The notes beneath the pieces were generated by a model. That model did not search any database and had not been told where the DNA came from. It saw only the letters and a list, made by a program, of their open reading frames with translations. A program made the position numbers and the translations under genes. From Lentisphaerota bacterium (GTDB taxonomy: Bacteria; Verrucomicrobiota; Lentisphaeria; Victivallales; Victivallaceae): a stretch of DNA of 55,773 nucleotides. This document shows positions 43,540-55,221 of this stretch, one piece after another (position 1 is the stretch's first letter; each line of letters opens with the position of its first letter). The stretch is taken from NCBI GenBank assembly GCA_015061805.1, contig SUVV01000017.1, positions 1 to 55,773 on the forward strand, given 5' to 3'.

Positions 43540-44919
43540 ATCAAAAGGCAACTTTATATCAGAAGAAAAGCGAACAATTTTGGAATGAACACATTCCGCG
43601 TTGGCAATTTCGCACATCCCGTTCTCTTTTACACCGCCGCACGGACCTTCATCAAGGCGTTTGGGGCAGTTCTCCACGCAGACAAATTCGTGTTGGGGCA
43701 ACCGGCAGTGATCACAGCTGCGGCAGGATACCAGAAGTTTCTTCAACAGCCGGTCGCGGGTGGCTTTGTGCTGATCGGCATTGTGAAAGAGTTTGCGGCA
43801 GAGGCGGTGTTTGAACCTTTCGCCTTTGCTCAGTTCCAGTTTCACCGGCGCTGTTCCGGTTGGAGGATTGTCAAAGGGGTAGGGGCGGCGCAGAACGCGG
43901 TCGTAGAGCCGGAAGTTGTTGAGCGACATGCTCATTTCCAGTTCGGCCTGATAGTGGTTGTATTCGTCGAGCCACTGCTCAAAACTTTTGAATTCATCCA
44001 GCGCGGTGCGGATGCGGTTGGCGACTATCTCCGCTTTGCCGGGGAAAGATATACCGTTGACCAGAACTCCGGATGCGCCCATCAGTCTGGCACCGGCGAC
44101 CTGGAGTTCCAGGCGGCGGTACTGGGCGGCTTCAAACTGGGCGCTGCTGCCGCAGAGTTCCTGTTCGAGTTGACGGCGGAAATCTTTGGATATCCGCATG
44201 CCGGGGACTTCTCCGGCGACGATTTTTTCAATTTTGTCCGGGGTCAGCAGGGTTATCCGCATGATAGTCGGCAGATAGAAGCGGTTTCTCAGCATGTACC
44301 AGAGCAGAGTCTGGGTTTGAAGCATATCCCAGCCCGACTGGATAATTGCAAATTCCGCTCCGGAAAGCAGTTTTTTACGGAAATAATTCAAACTGCCGAT
44401 CATGGTCGATGCCCGGTAATGGTAGGGGTTGACGGTCGCACCCTGCCAGAATGAACCGCTCTCCTGCAGGGTTTTGAGGATATCAAGGGTTCCGGTGTAA
44501 GTGCGGGCGCGGCAACTGCGTACATTTCCGCCCCAGGCATCTCCGGTGACGGCGGCGATATTTTCGATTCCGGCACCGGCGGCTATTTTCAACTCTTTGC
44601 TGATGTCGGAAATATTTCTGCCGGAACCGGAGAGGAAACAGAGGTTGCGGTTGCGGAAATTTTCCGGGAGGGCGGCGGCGAATTCTGCCGCGCTGAAAAC
44701 GCTCCCCGGCAGATCATTGATCGCCAGACCGCCGCAGAGATCATCAAAACTCCACATCTTTTCAGCAAGCGGCAGGATCCGGGAACGGGTATCCTCCAGA
44801 GAACGGTTTTCTTCAGGCAGACGGCATTCGGCAAGAAAGACGAATTTTCCGTCACCCAGTGCGGTGCGGAGCGGATTGGAACTTTTTTCAAGGGCGATGT
44901 TCAACTGTATTTCACTCAT
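43531..44919 (-). CDS. Methylenetetrahydrofolate reductase-like protein with cysteine-rich C-terminal domain
   Basis: 462 residues. The first ~330 match a divergent MTHFR TIM barrel (KFVFLAECRLPEE near the N-terminus, NIAAVTGDAWGG, QSGWDMLQTQ, ASGVLVNGISFPGKAEIV). The last ~80 are the MTHFR_C/MetV-type domain with CRSCDHCRLPQHEFVCVENC, then PKRLDEGPCGG, NGMC and ECVHSKI, likely binding Zn or an Fe-S cluster. In acetogens and related anaerobes such proteins support methylene-THF reduction with ferredoxin-linked partners. The usual flavin-binding residues are not obvious, so activity is uncertain. It overlaps the upstream flippase gene by 8 bases and lies two genes before SHMT. Confidence 0.8.
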   Translation of the reverse strand: MSEIQLNIALEKSSNPLRTALGDGKFVFLAECRLPEENRSLEDTRSRILPLAEKMWSFDDLCGGLAINDLPGSVFSAAEFAAALPENFRNRNLCFLSGSGRNISDISKELKIAAGAGIENIAAVTGDAWGGNVRSCRARTYTGTLDILKTLQESGSFWQGATVNPYHYRASTMIGSLNYFRKKLLSGAEFAIIQSGWDMLQTQTLLWYMLRNRFYLPTIMRITLLTPDKIEKIVAGEVPGMRISKDFRRQLEQELCGSSAQFEAAQYRRLELQVAGARLMGASGVLVNGISFPGKAEIVANRIRTALDEFKSFEQWLDEYNHYQAELEMSMSLNNFRLYDRVLRRPYPFDNPPTGTAPVKLELSKGERFKHRLCRKLFHNADQHKATRDRLLKKLLVSCRSCDHCRLPQHEFVCVENCPKRLDEGPCGGVKENGMCEIANAECVHSKIVRFSSDIKLPFDLE

Positions 44920-45973
44920 GGTTGACGGATTCCTGTTTGGGGGCGGATTTTGAAACGGCGGAGTCGAAAATCAGAAACAGTCCGCCGAGCAGATTAATAA
45001 AAATGGTTATCCCGGTTGTCAGCAGTTGGGCGGTTTCTCCGGTGCCGGAGGTGATGCCGCCCGCGTGCAACAGGGTTATCACGGTGAGGTCACGCATGCC
45101 GATACCGCCGGGGGTGATCGGGATGAGGCCGGCGATATTGCCGAGGCAGACCGCCGTCAGGATCAGCAATACAATACTGCTGCTCAATTCAACTCCGGCT
45201 CCGGCAAGCATGAAAAGAGTCGGTAAAATGCACATGATATGAACTCCGGCGATGCTGGCAAGCGTGAGTTTTATCAGTTCCGCAGGGTATTTCGCGTATT
45301 GGTCAGCCATTGCGGTCATCCGGGATGCCAGATTTCCGCAGCGGCGGTCGATCCAGCGAAGCAGCGGATCGACTCCGGGAATTTTTCTCAATGCCCGGTG
45401 AAAGAATATGGCAATACCGCAGATGATCCCGGCAAGACATATCGCGGATATCACGGCGGCACCGAGGCAGATGCCAGCAGAATCAAGTTCGATTCTGCCG
45501 ATTTGAAGCATCCGGCGGTTCACCGCAAAAGTCCAGACCAGAATAATGCAGAGCGCAAAGAGCGCGATCATGCCGATCACCCGATCCATGAAGACCGTGA
45601 ATATCCCTTCAGCGCGGCTTCCCGGCTGACTGCGGCGGGCGAGCAATCCCATTTTCGCCACATCGCCGCCGATGGCTCCGCCGGGAATGACCAGCGAAAA
45701 AAAGTAACCTTGCATGGTTAGCGAATAGGCTTCCAACTCAGACAGCGAAAATCCCTGGAGTTGTGCCAGGTGCCGCCAGCGCCAACTGCAGACCATCGTA
45801 TGAAACAGAACGCAAACCAATGCCGGAATTCCCCACGAACAGTTGAATTCCTGCAGGCATTCCCGGAGTTGATCTTGGCGCAGCCAGACCAACGAACCGA
45901 TGATCGCTGCTGCCAGAGATATCCGCAGTACGGCTTTCAAAAATTTGTAAAAAATGGTTTGCTGCTGTTTCAT
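44912..45973 (-). CDS. Flippase-like membrane protein (LPG synthase TM/UPF0104 family)
   Basis: 353 residues from ATG 45973, with about eight membrane segments. Family hallmarks are the early SWRWRHLAQLQG, FFSLVIPGGAIGGDVAKMGLLAR, VFMDRVIGM and the late GLIPITPGGIGMRDLTVI. Relatives flip or translocate lipids or lipid-linked sugars, or form the membrane half of lysyl-phosphatidylglycerol synthase; the synthase domain is absent. The role is probably in envelope lipid or glycan assembly. Its end overlaps the MTHFR-like gene. Confidence 0.85.
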   Translation of the reverse strand: MKQQQTIFYKFLKAVLRISLAAAIIGSLVWLRQDQLRECLQEFNCSWGIPALVCVLFHTMVCSWRWRHLAQLQGFSLSELEAYSLTMQGYFFSLVIPGGAIGGDVAKMGLLARRSQPGSRAEGIFTVFMDRVIGMIALFALCIILVWTFAVNRRMLQIGRIELDSAGICLGAAVISAICLAGIICGIAIFFHRALRKIPGVDPLLRWIDRRCGNLASRMTAMADQYAKYPAELIKLTLASIAGVHIMCILPTLFMLAGAGVELSSSIVLLILTAVCLGNIAGLIPITPGGIGMRDLTVITLLHAGGITSGTGETAQLLTTGITIFINLLGGLFLIFDSAVSKSAPKQESVNHE

Positions 45974-46012
45974 AAAAAATACTGAATCCGGTTGAAAAAA
46001 GGTTACCCGTAT

Positions 46013-46041
46013 AAGATAGCACCTCAAACACGATTTCTCAA
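46013..46041 (-). promoter_or_regulatory. Promoter of the flippase-like gene
   Basis: On the minus strand, TTGAGA (46036-46041) and TATCTT (46013-46018) are 17 bases apart, about 40 bases before ATG 45973. Confidence 0.6.
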
Positions 46042-46076
46042 CCGTTGTTTTAATAAAAATATTATTAAATAATCTC

Positions 46077-49340
<3,264 letters not shown>

Positions 49341-49349
49341 TATAACGCA

Positions 49350-50963
49350 ATGAGTGGAGCAATGAAGTTATCCGGTTTCAAACGGCGCATTTTGCGCGGT
49401 GTTTCGGCACTTGTACCTTTGCTCTTGGGGGGGATCTGGGGAGCATTCTGGGTGAGCGCCGCCGGAGGGGTCGATGATATTTATCCCGACGGTTTGCGGT
49501 TGCTTCTTGCGTTTGCCGCCGGAACATTATTCCGGTCGTTCCGCAATATTTCCAGCGGTAAAATGTGGTGCTGGTTTATTGCCTGTATAAGTTGTGTCAA
49601 TTGGCATTGTCTGGAACCGATGGCATTTTATTTCGGTTTGAGCCGGGGAGTGGTCAAACGGCGCAGTTCCGGTAATTTCATTGCCGGGATGGCGGCAGGA
49701 GTCCTGTTCGGCAGCTGTTTTCCGGTATCGTTGGGAGTTATGCTGACTCTGACCGGCATATCTCAACTTATCTCCAGCTGCCGGGAACACCGGGTGGTTT
49801 GTTCCCGGCAGGTAAAAATCATCGCAACAGTTTTCAACACTGCGGCACTGGTGGTGTCATTGTTTTTTGCCGGCTTGATTTATACCGGAAAGGTTGAGGT
49901 CAAAATGGAGTCGGACGGAGAGATTTCACCTGCGACCTGGGTGAGTGCCGCCGGATTGAGTGAGAAAAAGATTCCGGATATTCTGATGATATCAAAAAAA
50001 TATCCGGCTGCCGGATCAGTGATCGAAGCGGCGGCGGCTGAACATGTCGAAGTCATCCATCCCGGCTGGATGCCGAAGCGTAAATATGATATTGTGATCA
50101 TCGTTGACGGTTCTGCCTCTATGCGCGCCGCCCCGGGACGAATTCTCAATATGCTTTCTGCTGACGGAGTGCTGGTAATGCCGCTTGAATTATGTGCATT
50201 ACTGCCGGAGCTGCCGTGGCGCACGATGCCGGGCGGTGGTCAGCGGAGATTTGCTGCCGCAGTTCCGGATAAAAAAGCACCTCTGGAAATTTCCGGAGAT
50301 AAAATTGAAAAAAATCTGCATGAGATCTTCCGCAATTCAAATTCTGAATACAGCAAAAATATCTTGAATGGGGCGATTTCCGGAGTGCTGATCGATTTTG
50401 TTTCGACCGCTCCGCTTTTGCCGGAACTCCCGGGCAGAAGCGACGGTTCGACGGAAATGCTGTGGGGCGTTGCCGGAATATTGCTTCTGCTGGAAATTTT
50501 TCTGCACAACAGATCCGGCAGAGAATATATCGTTTCGATCATCAGCGCGGCAATCTACGGCTTGAGTTGCGGTATTTTGGCTGGCAACAATGAGATATAT
50601 CAGAGTACGGGCGGTGGAATAGTCTTCTATTTGCTGGCAGTTTTGCCTTTATGGTGTAAACTGCCTTTGAATGGAATCGCGTTGCGGATAATTTCGGTGC
50701 TGGCCGGTGGCGCGCTGTGGGGGTGGTATCTGATGCCTTGCATCTATTCTGCGCTGGCGGCGCTGGTGCTCGCCGGATTGAATTTCTCCGGCTGCCGGAG
50801 TCGTTTTCAAACTGTGCGAAGATCATCTCTTGAGTGGCAGGATGCTTTGATTTTTGCCGCGCTTGCCGGGGCATTCTGGCTGGGCGGAACAATGCACAAT
50901 GCGGTGATGATGGTCTTGCTTGTAATATGTACTTTGAAATTCTGGTTACAAATAAAATCGTAA
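49350..50963 (+). CDS. Polytopic membrane protein with central soluble domain, function unknown
   Basis: 537 residues. About five membrane segments span 15-185, a soluble region lies at about 190-365, and about six segments lie at 370-535. The soluble part contains KYDIVIIVDGSASM and ILNMLSADGVLVMPLE. The layout (membrane-soluble-membrane) and the DIVIIVDG/LSADGVLV pair recall membrane-fused spermidine-synthase-like proteins with a degenerate cofactor site. DGSAS also fits the DxSxS of a vWA metal site, so both readings are open. It begins 10 bases after the beta-galactosidase stop and is probably co-transcribed. The start is uncertain because no good ribosome site precedes either ATG (49350, 49362). 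Confidence 0.6.
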   Translation: MSGAMKLSGFKRRILRGVSALVPLLLGGIWGAFWVSAAGGVDDIYPDGLRLLLAFAAGTLFRSFRNISSGKMWCWFIACISCVNWHCLEPMAFYFGLSRGVVKRRSSGNFIAGMAAGVLFGSCFPVSLGVMLTLTGISQLISSCREHRVVCSRQVKIIATVFNTAALVVSLFFAGLIYTGKVEVKMESDGEISPATWVSAAGLSEKKIPDILMISKKYPAAGSVIEAAAAEHVEVIHPGWMPKRKYDIVIIVDGSASMRAAPGRILNMLSADGVLVMPLELCALLPELPWRTMPGGGQRRFAAAVPDKKAPLEISGDKIEKNLHEIFRNSNSEYSKNILNGAISGVLIDFVSTAPLLPELPGRSDGSTEMLWGVAGILLLLEIFLHNRSGREYIVSIISAAIYGLSCGILAGNNEIYQSTGGGIVFYLLAVLPLWCKLPLNGIALRIISVLAGGALWGWYLMPCIYSALAALVLAGLNFSGCRSRFQTVRRSSLEWQDALIFAALAGAFWLGGTMHNAVMMVLLVICTLKFWLQIKS

Positions 50964-50972
50964 GGAGGCAAA

Positions 50973-52577
50973 ATGAAACTTTGTGCTATCCAAATCCCAT
51001 TCGCATATAATTTGGACGATGCGGAAAAATCGGTCGCACTTGCAATCGATGAATTGAAAAAATGCGACAGCAGTTGTGATATTATTCTCACTCCCGAATA
51101 CACCAATGCTCCGGCGGCATTCCCTCAAGGTGAATGTATCCCGTTTGCCAAGGCGCATACTGAAAAACTGCTCGCCGCCGCCCGGGATGCCGCCATACGG
51201 TGCAATGCCATTGTAGCGGTAAATTATGTTTGTGAAGCCGAACCGGATATTTTCCGTAACACCACCGAGATATTTGACCGTCAGGGCAACAGTGCCGGAC
51301 GCTTTTTCAAACAGCATCTGCCGCGTGCCGAGAAAAATATCAACCTGCTGGATGAGGAATATACCCGGAGTTTCCGTTCGCCGGATATCATTGAAATCGA
51401 TGGGATCCGTTTCGGTTTTCTGATTTGCTACGACACCTACTTCAGCGAATACGTTGCCCACATCGCTCATCGCAAACCGGATGTGGTACTGGTTTCCAGT
51501 TTTCAGCGGGCGGAACGTCAGGATATTCTGCGGATGCAGAATCAACACCTGGCATTCAACTGCAATGCTTATGTACTGCGGGCCTCGGTGTCGATGGGAG
51601 AAAATTCCGTCCTTGGCGGCAATTCGATGGCGGTTTCTCCGGAAGGAACCATCCTCGGGGAATTCGGAAGCCAAGTCGGAACTTTTATGTGCGAAGTTGG
51701 TGATGTTAAACACAAATATATGCGATCCAACAGTTTCGGCGGGAAACTCATCCCGAATGATCAGTTCGTTGAACAATCTCGCGCCACCTGGGCGTACCGT
51801 CCCTGCGGCAGCATGACCGTTGAAGGCGATGCGAAGATGGGCTATCCGCGAATTTGTGCGCATCGCGGCTTCAAGACGGTCGCTCCGGAAAATACCCTTG
51901 CTGCTTTCGGCGCGGCGATCGCGATGGGTGCTGATGAAATCGAAATGGATATCCGTTTTACTTCAGACGGTGTTCCGGTGGTTGCTCATGACAGTTTTCT
52001 GGAACGGGTTTCCAACGGTACCGGAATTATCGAAGAGACCACTTTTGCTGATTTGCGCAAACTTGATTTCGGCAGCCGCTTCGGAGAACGTTTCGCCGGT
52101 GTGAAAATTCCGACTTTCGAAGAGGTGCTTGCCAAATTTGCCCGTCATGCCATCATCAATCTCCATTTGAAAACTGATGAAAAAGAGGGATGTACCGAGT
52201 TCCCGAAAGAGAAAATGGAGTTGATCGTTTCTCTGCTGGAAAAATATGATCAGCAGGATCATGTCTATTTCATGGGCGACTATTCGGTGATGGAAAGTGC
52301 TCTCAAGTACGCGCCTCAGATTCCCCGTTGTATGGGGGCATTCCCCAATCCCTTTGAAATCGTTGACCGCGCCATCAAGTATCAGTGTCAGAAGGTTCAG
52401 TTTTTCACTCCGCACTACAATCAGGAAATGATCGATAAGGCTAAAGCCAACAACATTATCTGTAACCTCTATTTCTGCGATGACCCGGCAAAAGTCGGTG
52501 ACCATCTGATGGCAGGCATCGACACCATCCTTACTAACGACTACTGGTCGATACGGCGGGCGATGGATGAACTTTGA
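50973..52577 (+). CDS. Nitrilase-superfamily amidase fused to glycerophosphodiester phosphodiesterase
   Basis: 534 residues, two enzyme domains in one frame. Residues 1-270 are a carbon-nitrogen hydrolase with the Glu-Lys-Cys triad E42 (LTPEYTN), K113 (RFFKQHLP) and C152 (LICYDTYF). Residues about 292-534 are a GDPD barrel with HRG at 297-299 (CAHRGFKTVAPENT), E324/D326 and H339 (EMDIRFTSDGVPVVAHD). No signal peptide is seen. GDPD would release glycerol-phosphate or a similar phosphodiester product, and the amidase would hydrolyse an amide or nitrile, so a lipid or N-acyl conjugate is one possible shared substrate. A perfect AAGGAGG precedes ATG 50973. It follows the membrane protein by 9 bases. 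Confidence 0.9.
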   Translation: MKLCAIQIPFAYNLDDAEKSVALAIDELKKCDSSCDIILTPEYTNAPAAFPQGECIPFAKAHTEKLLAAARDAAIRCNAIVAVNYVCEAEPDIFRNTTEIFDRQGNSAGRFFKQHLPRAEKNINLLDEEYTRSFRSPDIIEIDGIRFGFLICYDTYFSEYVAHIAHRKPDVVLVSSFQRAERQDILRMQNQHLAFNCNAYVLRASVSMGENSVLGGNSMAVSPEGTILGEFGSQVGTFMCEVGDVKHKYMRSNSFGGKLIPNDQFVEQSRATWAYRPCGSMTVEGDAKMGYPRICAHRGFKTVAPENTLAAFGAAIAMGADEIEMDIRFTSDGVPVVAHDSFLERVSNGTGIIEETTFADLRKLDFGSRFGERFAGVKIPTFEEVLAKFARHAIINLHLKTDEKEGCTEFPKEKMELIVSLLEKYDQQDHVYFMGDYSVMESALKYAPQIPRCMGAFPNPFEIVDRAIKYQCQKVQFFTPHYNQEMIDKAKANNIICNLYFCDDPAKVGDHLMAGIDTILTNDYWSIRRAMDEL

Positions 52578-52598
52578 TTTCAAGATAAGGCAGATGCC

Positions 52599-52706
52599 CG
52601 GGAGAAGGGAAAACTTTTTTTCACGAGAAAAAAGGTTTCCCTTCTCCCGAACCCTCATCCCTTTTCAAAAAAAGCGGGGTATTTACCGCTCCGCTGTCGC
52701 GGCAAA
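52599..52706 (-). repeat. Dispersed convergent-gap repeat (inverted orientation) with long hairpin
   Basis: Read on the minus strand it runs GCCGCGACAGCGGAGCGG, TACCCCGC, TTTTTTTGAAAAGGG and then the near-perfect hairpin (52599-52622 with 52627-52649, loop ACGA, one bulge). It lies between the convergent nitrilase-GDPD and lipoprotein-like genes and is probably a bidirectional terminator. Confidence 0.85.
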
Positions 52707-52769
52707 ACTTTTCGCAATTAGCGCGAATAATTGTAAAAACTTAATGTTATCTTCTGGAATAGAAATAGA

Positions 52770-52794
52770 AAACCACCGGTAAAACCGGTGGTTT
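52770..52794 (-). terminator. Terminator of the small zinc-ribbon gene cluster
   Basis: The perfect 10-bp stem AAACCACCGG/CCGGTGGTTT (52770-52779 with 52785-52794, loop TAAAA) is followed on the minus strand by a T-rich stretch. It lies about 55 bases after the stop of the last cluster gene. Confidence 0.65.
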
Positions 52795-52849
52795 GGGGAT
52801 ATGTCGGATTGTGTATGCCAAAATCATTATGGTATACAACTTTTAATTG

Positions 52850-53116
52850 TCAATTTTTGAAGCGTTTTTCGATATAAGCCCATCCTCCACAAATGGCAAC
52901 TCCAATCAAAATCCATCTCCACCAATTCGAGTTCCTGTTTCTGGTTCTTGTTCTACTGTCATGCATAATACAATCATAACAAAGATTATTATCGTGGTAT
53001 GGACTGTATTTGCAGTATACTCCGCAACGCTCACACGGTCCCTCCATTCTTACTTCCTTTTTACATCCGCAAAAGAATGCCAATACCAAAACTGATATTA
53101 TAATTAATCTTTTCAT
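52850..53116 (-). CDS. Small membrane-anchored protein with two Cys pairs
   Basis: 88 residues. An N-terminal hydrophobic segment (LIIISVLVLAFFCGC) could be a signal anchor or a weak lipobox. It is followed by a zinc-ribbon-like CERC...CYDC region (about residues 28-49) and a C-terminal membrane segment (WWRWILIGVAICGGWAYI). Function is unknown. It is the last of three AT-rich minus-strand genes with Cys pairs and membrane segments. Confidence 0.6.
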   Translation of the reverse strand: MKRLIIISVLVLAFFCGCKKEVRMEGPCERCGVYCKYSPYHDNNLCYDCIMHDSRTRTRNRNSNWWRWILIGVAICGGWAYIEKRFKN

Positions 53117-53182
53117 TGTTAATTCTTTCTTGTTCGTTTTTTTATTTTATTACGTCATGAATAATAAGCAGAGAAATATTTT

Positions 53183-53683
53183 TTATCTTCCCATTTCCCG
53201 CTGCAATTTGTTAAGATCATCTTTGAAAGCACCCGACAACCCTAATGCCTGTACTTTATACATTACATCGATACTGCGATCAGAATTACTGAAATAACCA
53301 TGAGATACTAAATCATCTGCCTCTTGCTCTGAAAGACGATATTTGCGCTGAAAATGGTATTTCCATTCTGTTTTTTCATATCCGGAGAGTCCTCCGGAAC
53401 GGCTCCTTGATTGGCTTGATGGCGAAGATGAAACAATACTTAAAGTAATTATTACAGCAATTACAAAAACTGTTATGCCTAAAGCCAGCAGGGTCTTTTT
53501 AGTGAAAAATTTACTAAGATCAAGTTTTGGTGCTTTGTTGGTTGTTGCTTGTATTATGAACTTCGCTTTGCATTTTGGACATTCCGTCCATAAACCAAGC
53601 CATTCATTTTGTGCCATCATAACTAACTTGCATGATGGACAGCAGGTTTTGAATTCAGAATTTTTATTCGTGTTGGTTTGCAT
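53183..53683 (-). CDS. Zinc-ribbon membrane protein of unknown function
   Basis: 166 residues. The N-terminal zinc ribbon is CPSC with ECPKC (about 15-39), one membrane helix follows (LLALGITVFVIAVIITLSIV), then a Ser-rich linker and a C-terminal helical segment (SEQEADDLVSHGYF to LNKLQREMGR). Topology would put the ribbon in the cytoplasm. AAAGGA precedes the start at 53683. Codon use is AT-rich compared with the housekeeping genes. Confidence 0.7.
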   Translation of the reverse strand: MQTNTNKNSEFKTCCPSCKLVMMAQNEWLGLWTECPKCKAKFIIQATTNKAPKLDLSKFFTKKTLLALGITVFVIAVIITLSIVSSSPSSQSRSRSGGLSGYEKTEWKYHFQRKYRLSEQEADDLVSHGYFSNSDRSIDVMYKVQALGLSGAFKDDLNKLQREMGR

Positions 53684-53737
53684 GATCCTTTACTCCGTAT
53701 TATAGTAGTGAATTAGCAGAAAAAGTTGAGAATTGTT

Positions 53738-54844
53738 TTATAGTCTATGAAATACGCTGCATACAAAAGCGATTTGTTGTCCTTCTGTATATATATAAGG
53801 CTCGGAATAACCATCTGAAGCAACAAAAACATCAGATCTGCTCATAGGACTTTGACTTTTCATTAACTGTCTGAACTCATCCGTCAGTTGCATTGTTACG
53901 AATATTTTTCTGTTTCCTTCGGGTAGAGATACTTTTATATCAACGCCATCTTTCATGTCATAATCATATGCTACATTTTTTTCAGTATGAATGGGGGTGG
54001 TAAGCTTGTCGTTGGTATTAGTGATATCGTAAATATAGATGTTATATCGGAATGCCCCCGAAGCCTTTGAGGTTTGTCGTGTTTGAACAACTTTGCTGAA
54101 ATCAAGATATTGTCTTGGAATAATATTTTTCATGCGGACATTTACAGTAACATTCAGAATCTTTGGAGACTGTTGATAACAAAAATATCCTGTCGCTGAT
54201 GCAATGATTGCAAAAATAAAAATAATTGATGCAACAATAATCTTATTTCTTTTTTTGGTCTTGCCTAAGTCTTTTTGAGGTGTTTGAGGTGTCGGGATGA
54301 TTATTTGGGTGTTGCATATAGGACACTCTGTTTCCATGCCACAATATTCAGACTCAATTTCAAGAATGTTGTGACAAATAGGACATTCAAACTCGAAATG
54401 CGTGTTATTTTCAGGAGAATCTGACGCTTCAAGTGGAATCGTGTTGTTGTCGTCAGTAAATACTGAAGCAGGATCAATTTTTACAATGTCATCTGCATCG
54501 ATTTTGGAAGTGTCAACTCCTTCTGAATTGCCAGGAGTTTTATATTTTTCCATGATGACTTTTTTTAATGTGTTGACACCCTCGACTGTTTTAGTTGTGG
54601 CAGTCATCAATCCGGTCTTAAGATCAGACAGTCTATATTTGCGAGAATTGACTGACTTGTGGCAGAAACGACATATTTTAGCGTTTATTTTGATGACTTC
54701 TGCACAATGAGGACACTTTTTTTCAGTTGATGGCTCTAAAACAACGGTTTCACAGCACTCCGGACACTCTTGTTTGGTACCTTTTAACGCGTCATCAATT
54801 TCTGTTTCAGTATTACAGTAGGGGCAGATAAAACGAAACGCCAT
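53738..54844 (-). CDS. Multi-zinc-ribbon membrane protein of unknown function
   Basis: 368 residues with three four-Cys ribbons: CPYC...CPEC (about 7-30), CPHC...CRFC (44-59, resembling the UPF0547 type), and CPIC...CPIC (about 157-182). A membrane helix follows (IIVASIIFIFAIIASATGYF, about 207-226), then an exported beta-rich domain of about 140 residues (LNVTVNVRMKN, FRYNIYIYD, IKVSLPEGNRKIFVTMQL). It resembles a cytoplasmic sensor coupled to an outer domain, but no partner is known. AAGGAG precedes the start at 54844. It is first of the three-gene cluster. Confidence 0.7.
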   Translation of the reverse strand: MAFRFICPYCNTETEIDDALKGTKQECPECCETVVLEPSTEKKCPHCAEVIKINAKICRFCHKSVNSRKYRLSDLKTGLMTATTKTVEGVNTLKKVIMEKYKTPGNSEGVDTSKIDADDIVKIDPASVFTDDNNTIPLEASDSPENNTHFEFECPICHNILEIESEYCGMETECPICNTQIIIPTPQTPQKDLGKTKKRNKIIVASIIFIFAIIASATGYFCYQQSPKILNVTVNVRMKNIIPRQYLDFSKVVQTRQTSKASGAFRYNIYIYDITNTNDKLTTPIHTEKNVAYDYDMKDGVDIKVSLPEGNRKIFVTMQLTDEFRQLMKSQSPMSRSDVFVASDGYSEPYIYTEGQQIAFVCSVFHRL

Positions 54845-54915
54845 TTTTTAATCTCCTTTTTTTATGACGTTATTCCACCACCTTTTTTTGTGCAGTTATT
54901 TTTGTAAAATTGCAA

Positions 54916-54945
54916 CAAAAAAAGGCACATCCCGAGGAAGTGCCT
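54916..54945 (-). terminator. Intrinsic terminator of the structured RNA
   Basis: AGGCAC/GTGCCT (54940-54945 with 54923-54928) is followed on the minus strand by a run of seven or more T. The stem abuts the closing helix of the RNA. Confidence 0.85.
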
Positions 54946-55076
54946 ATCCCTGCGTCTGCTACAACGCCACAAATCCGCACACAACCAGAATGTGCCGTAA
55001 CTATATTTTACGGACATGCTGATTTTAAACATGGGATTTGTGTTACGTCGTTGTTTGAAGTAGCAGTTCAGGGATA
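54916..55076 (-). ncRNA. Structured small RNA, 6S RNA-like candidate
   Basis: The minus strand folds into one long interrupted hairpin. The closing stems are UAUCCCUG/CAGGGAUA (55069-55076 with 54945-54952) and CUGCUAC/GUAGCAG. The next stem is ACAAAUCC/GGAUUUGU. After an internal loop, a terminal arm contains CCGUAA/UUACGG with loop AAUAUAG. An intrinsic terminator follows at once. A ~160-nt rod with a large internal loop and its own terminator matches 6S RNA architecture, but I cannot confirm the family. The upstream -35-like TTGAAA with a 17-base gap to AATGAT is weak. Confidence 0.6.
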
Positions 55077-55221
55077 GACGTTTACAATCATTTATTTCAG
55101 TTTATAAAGTTTCAAATTCTTTGTCGGTTTACCTCATATTACATGTTGAGTTGTCTCAAAATAAACACATTAAAAATATAGCACGTAATTATAAAAATGC
55201 AAGTTGTAACTGCAAAACGCT

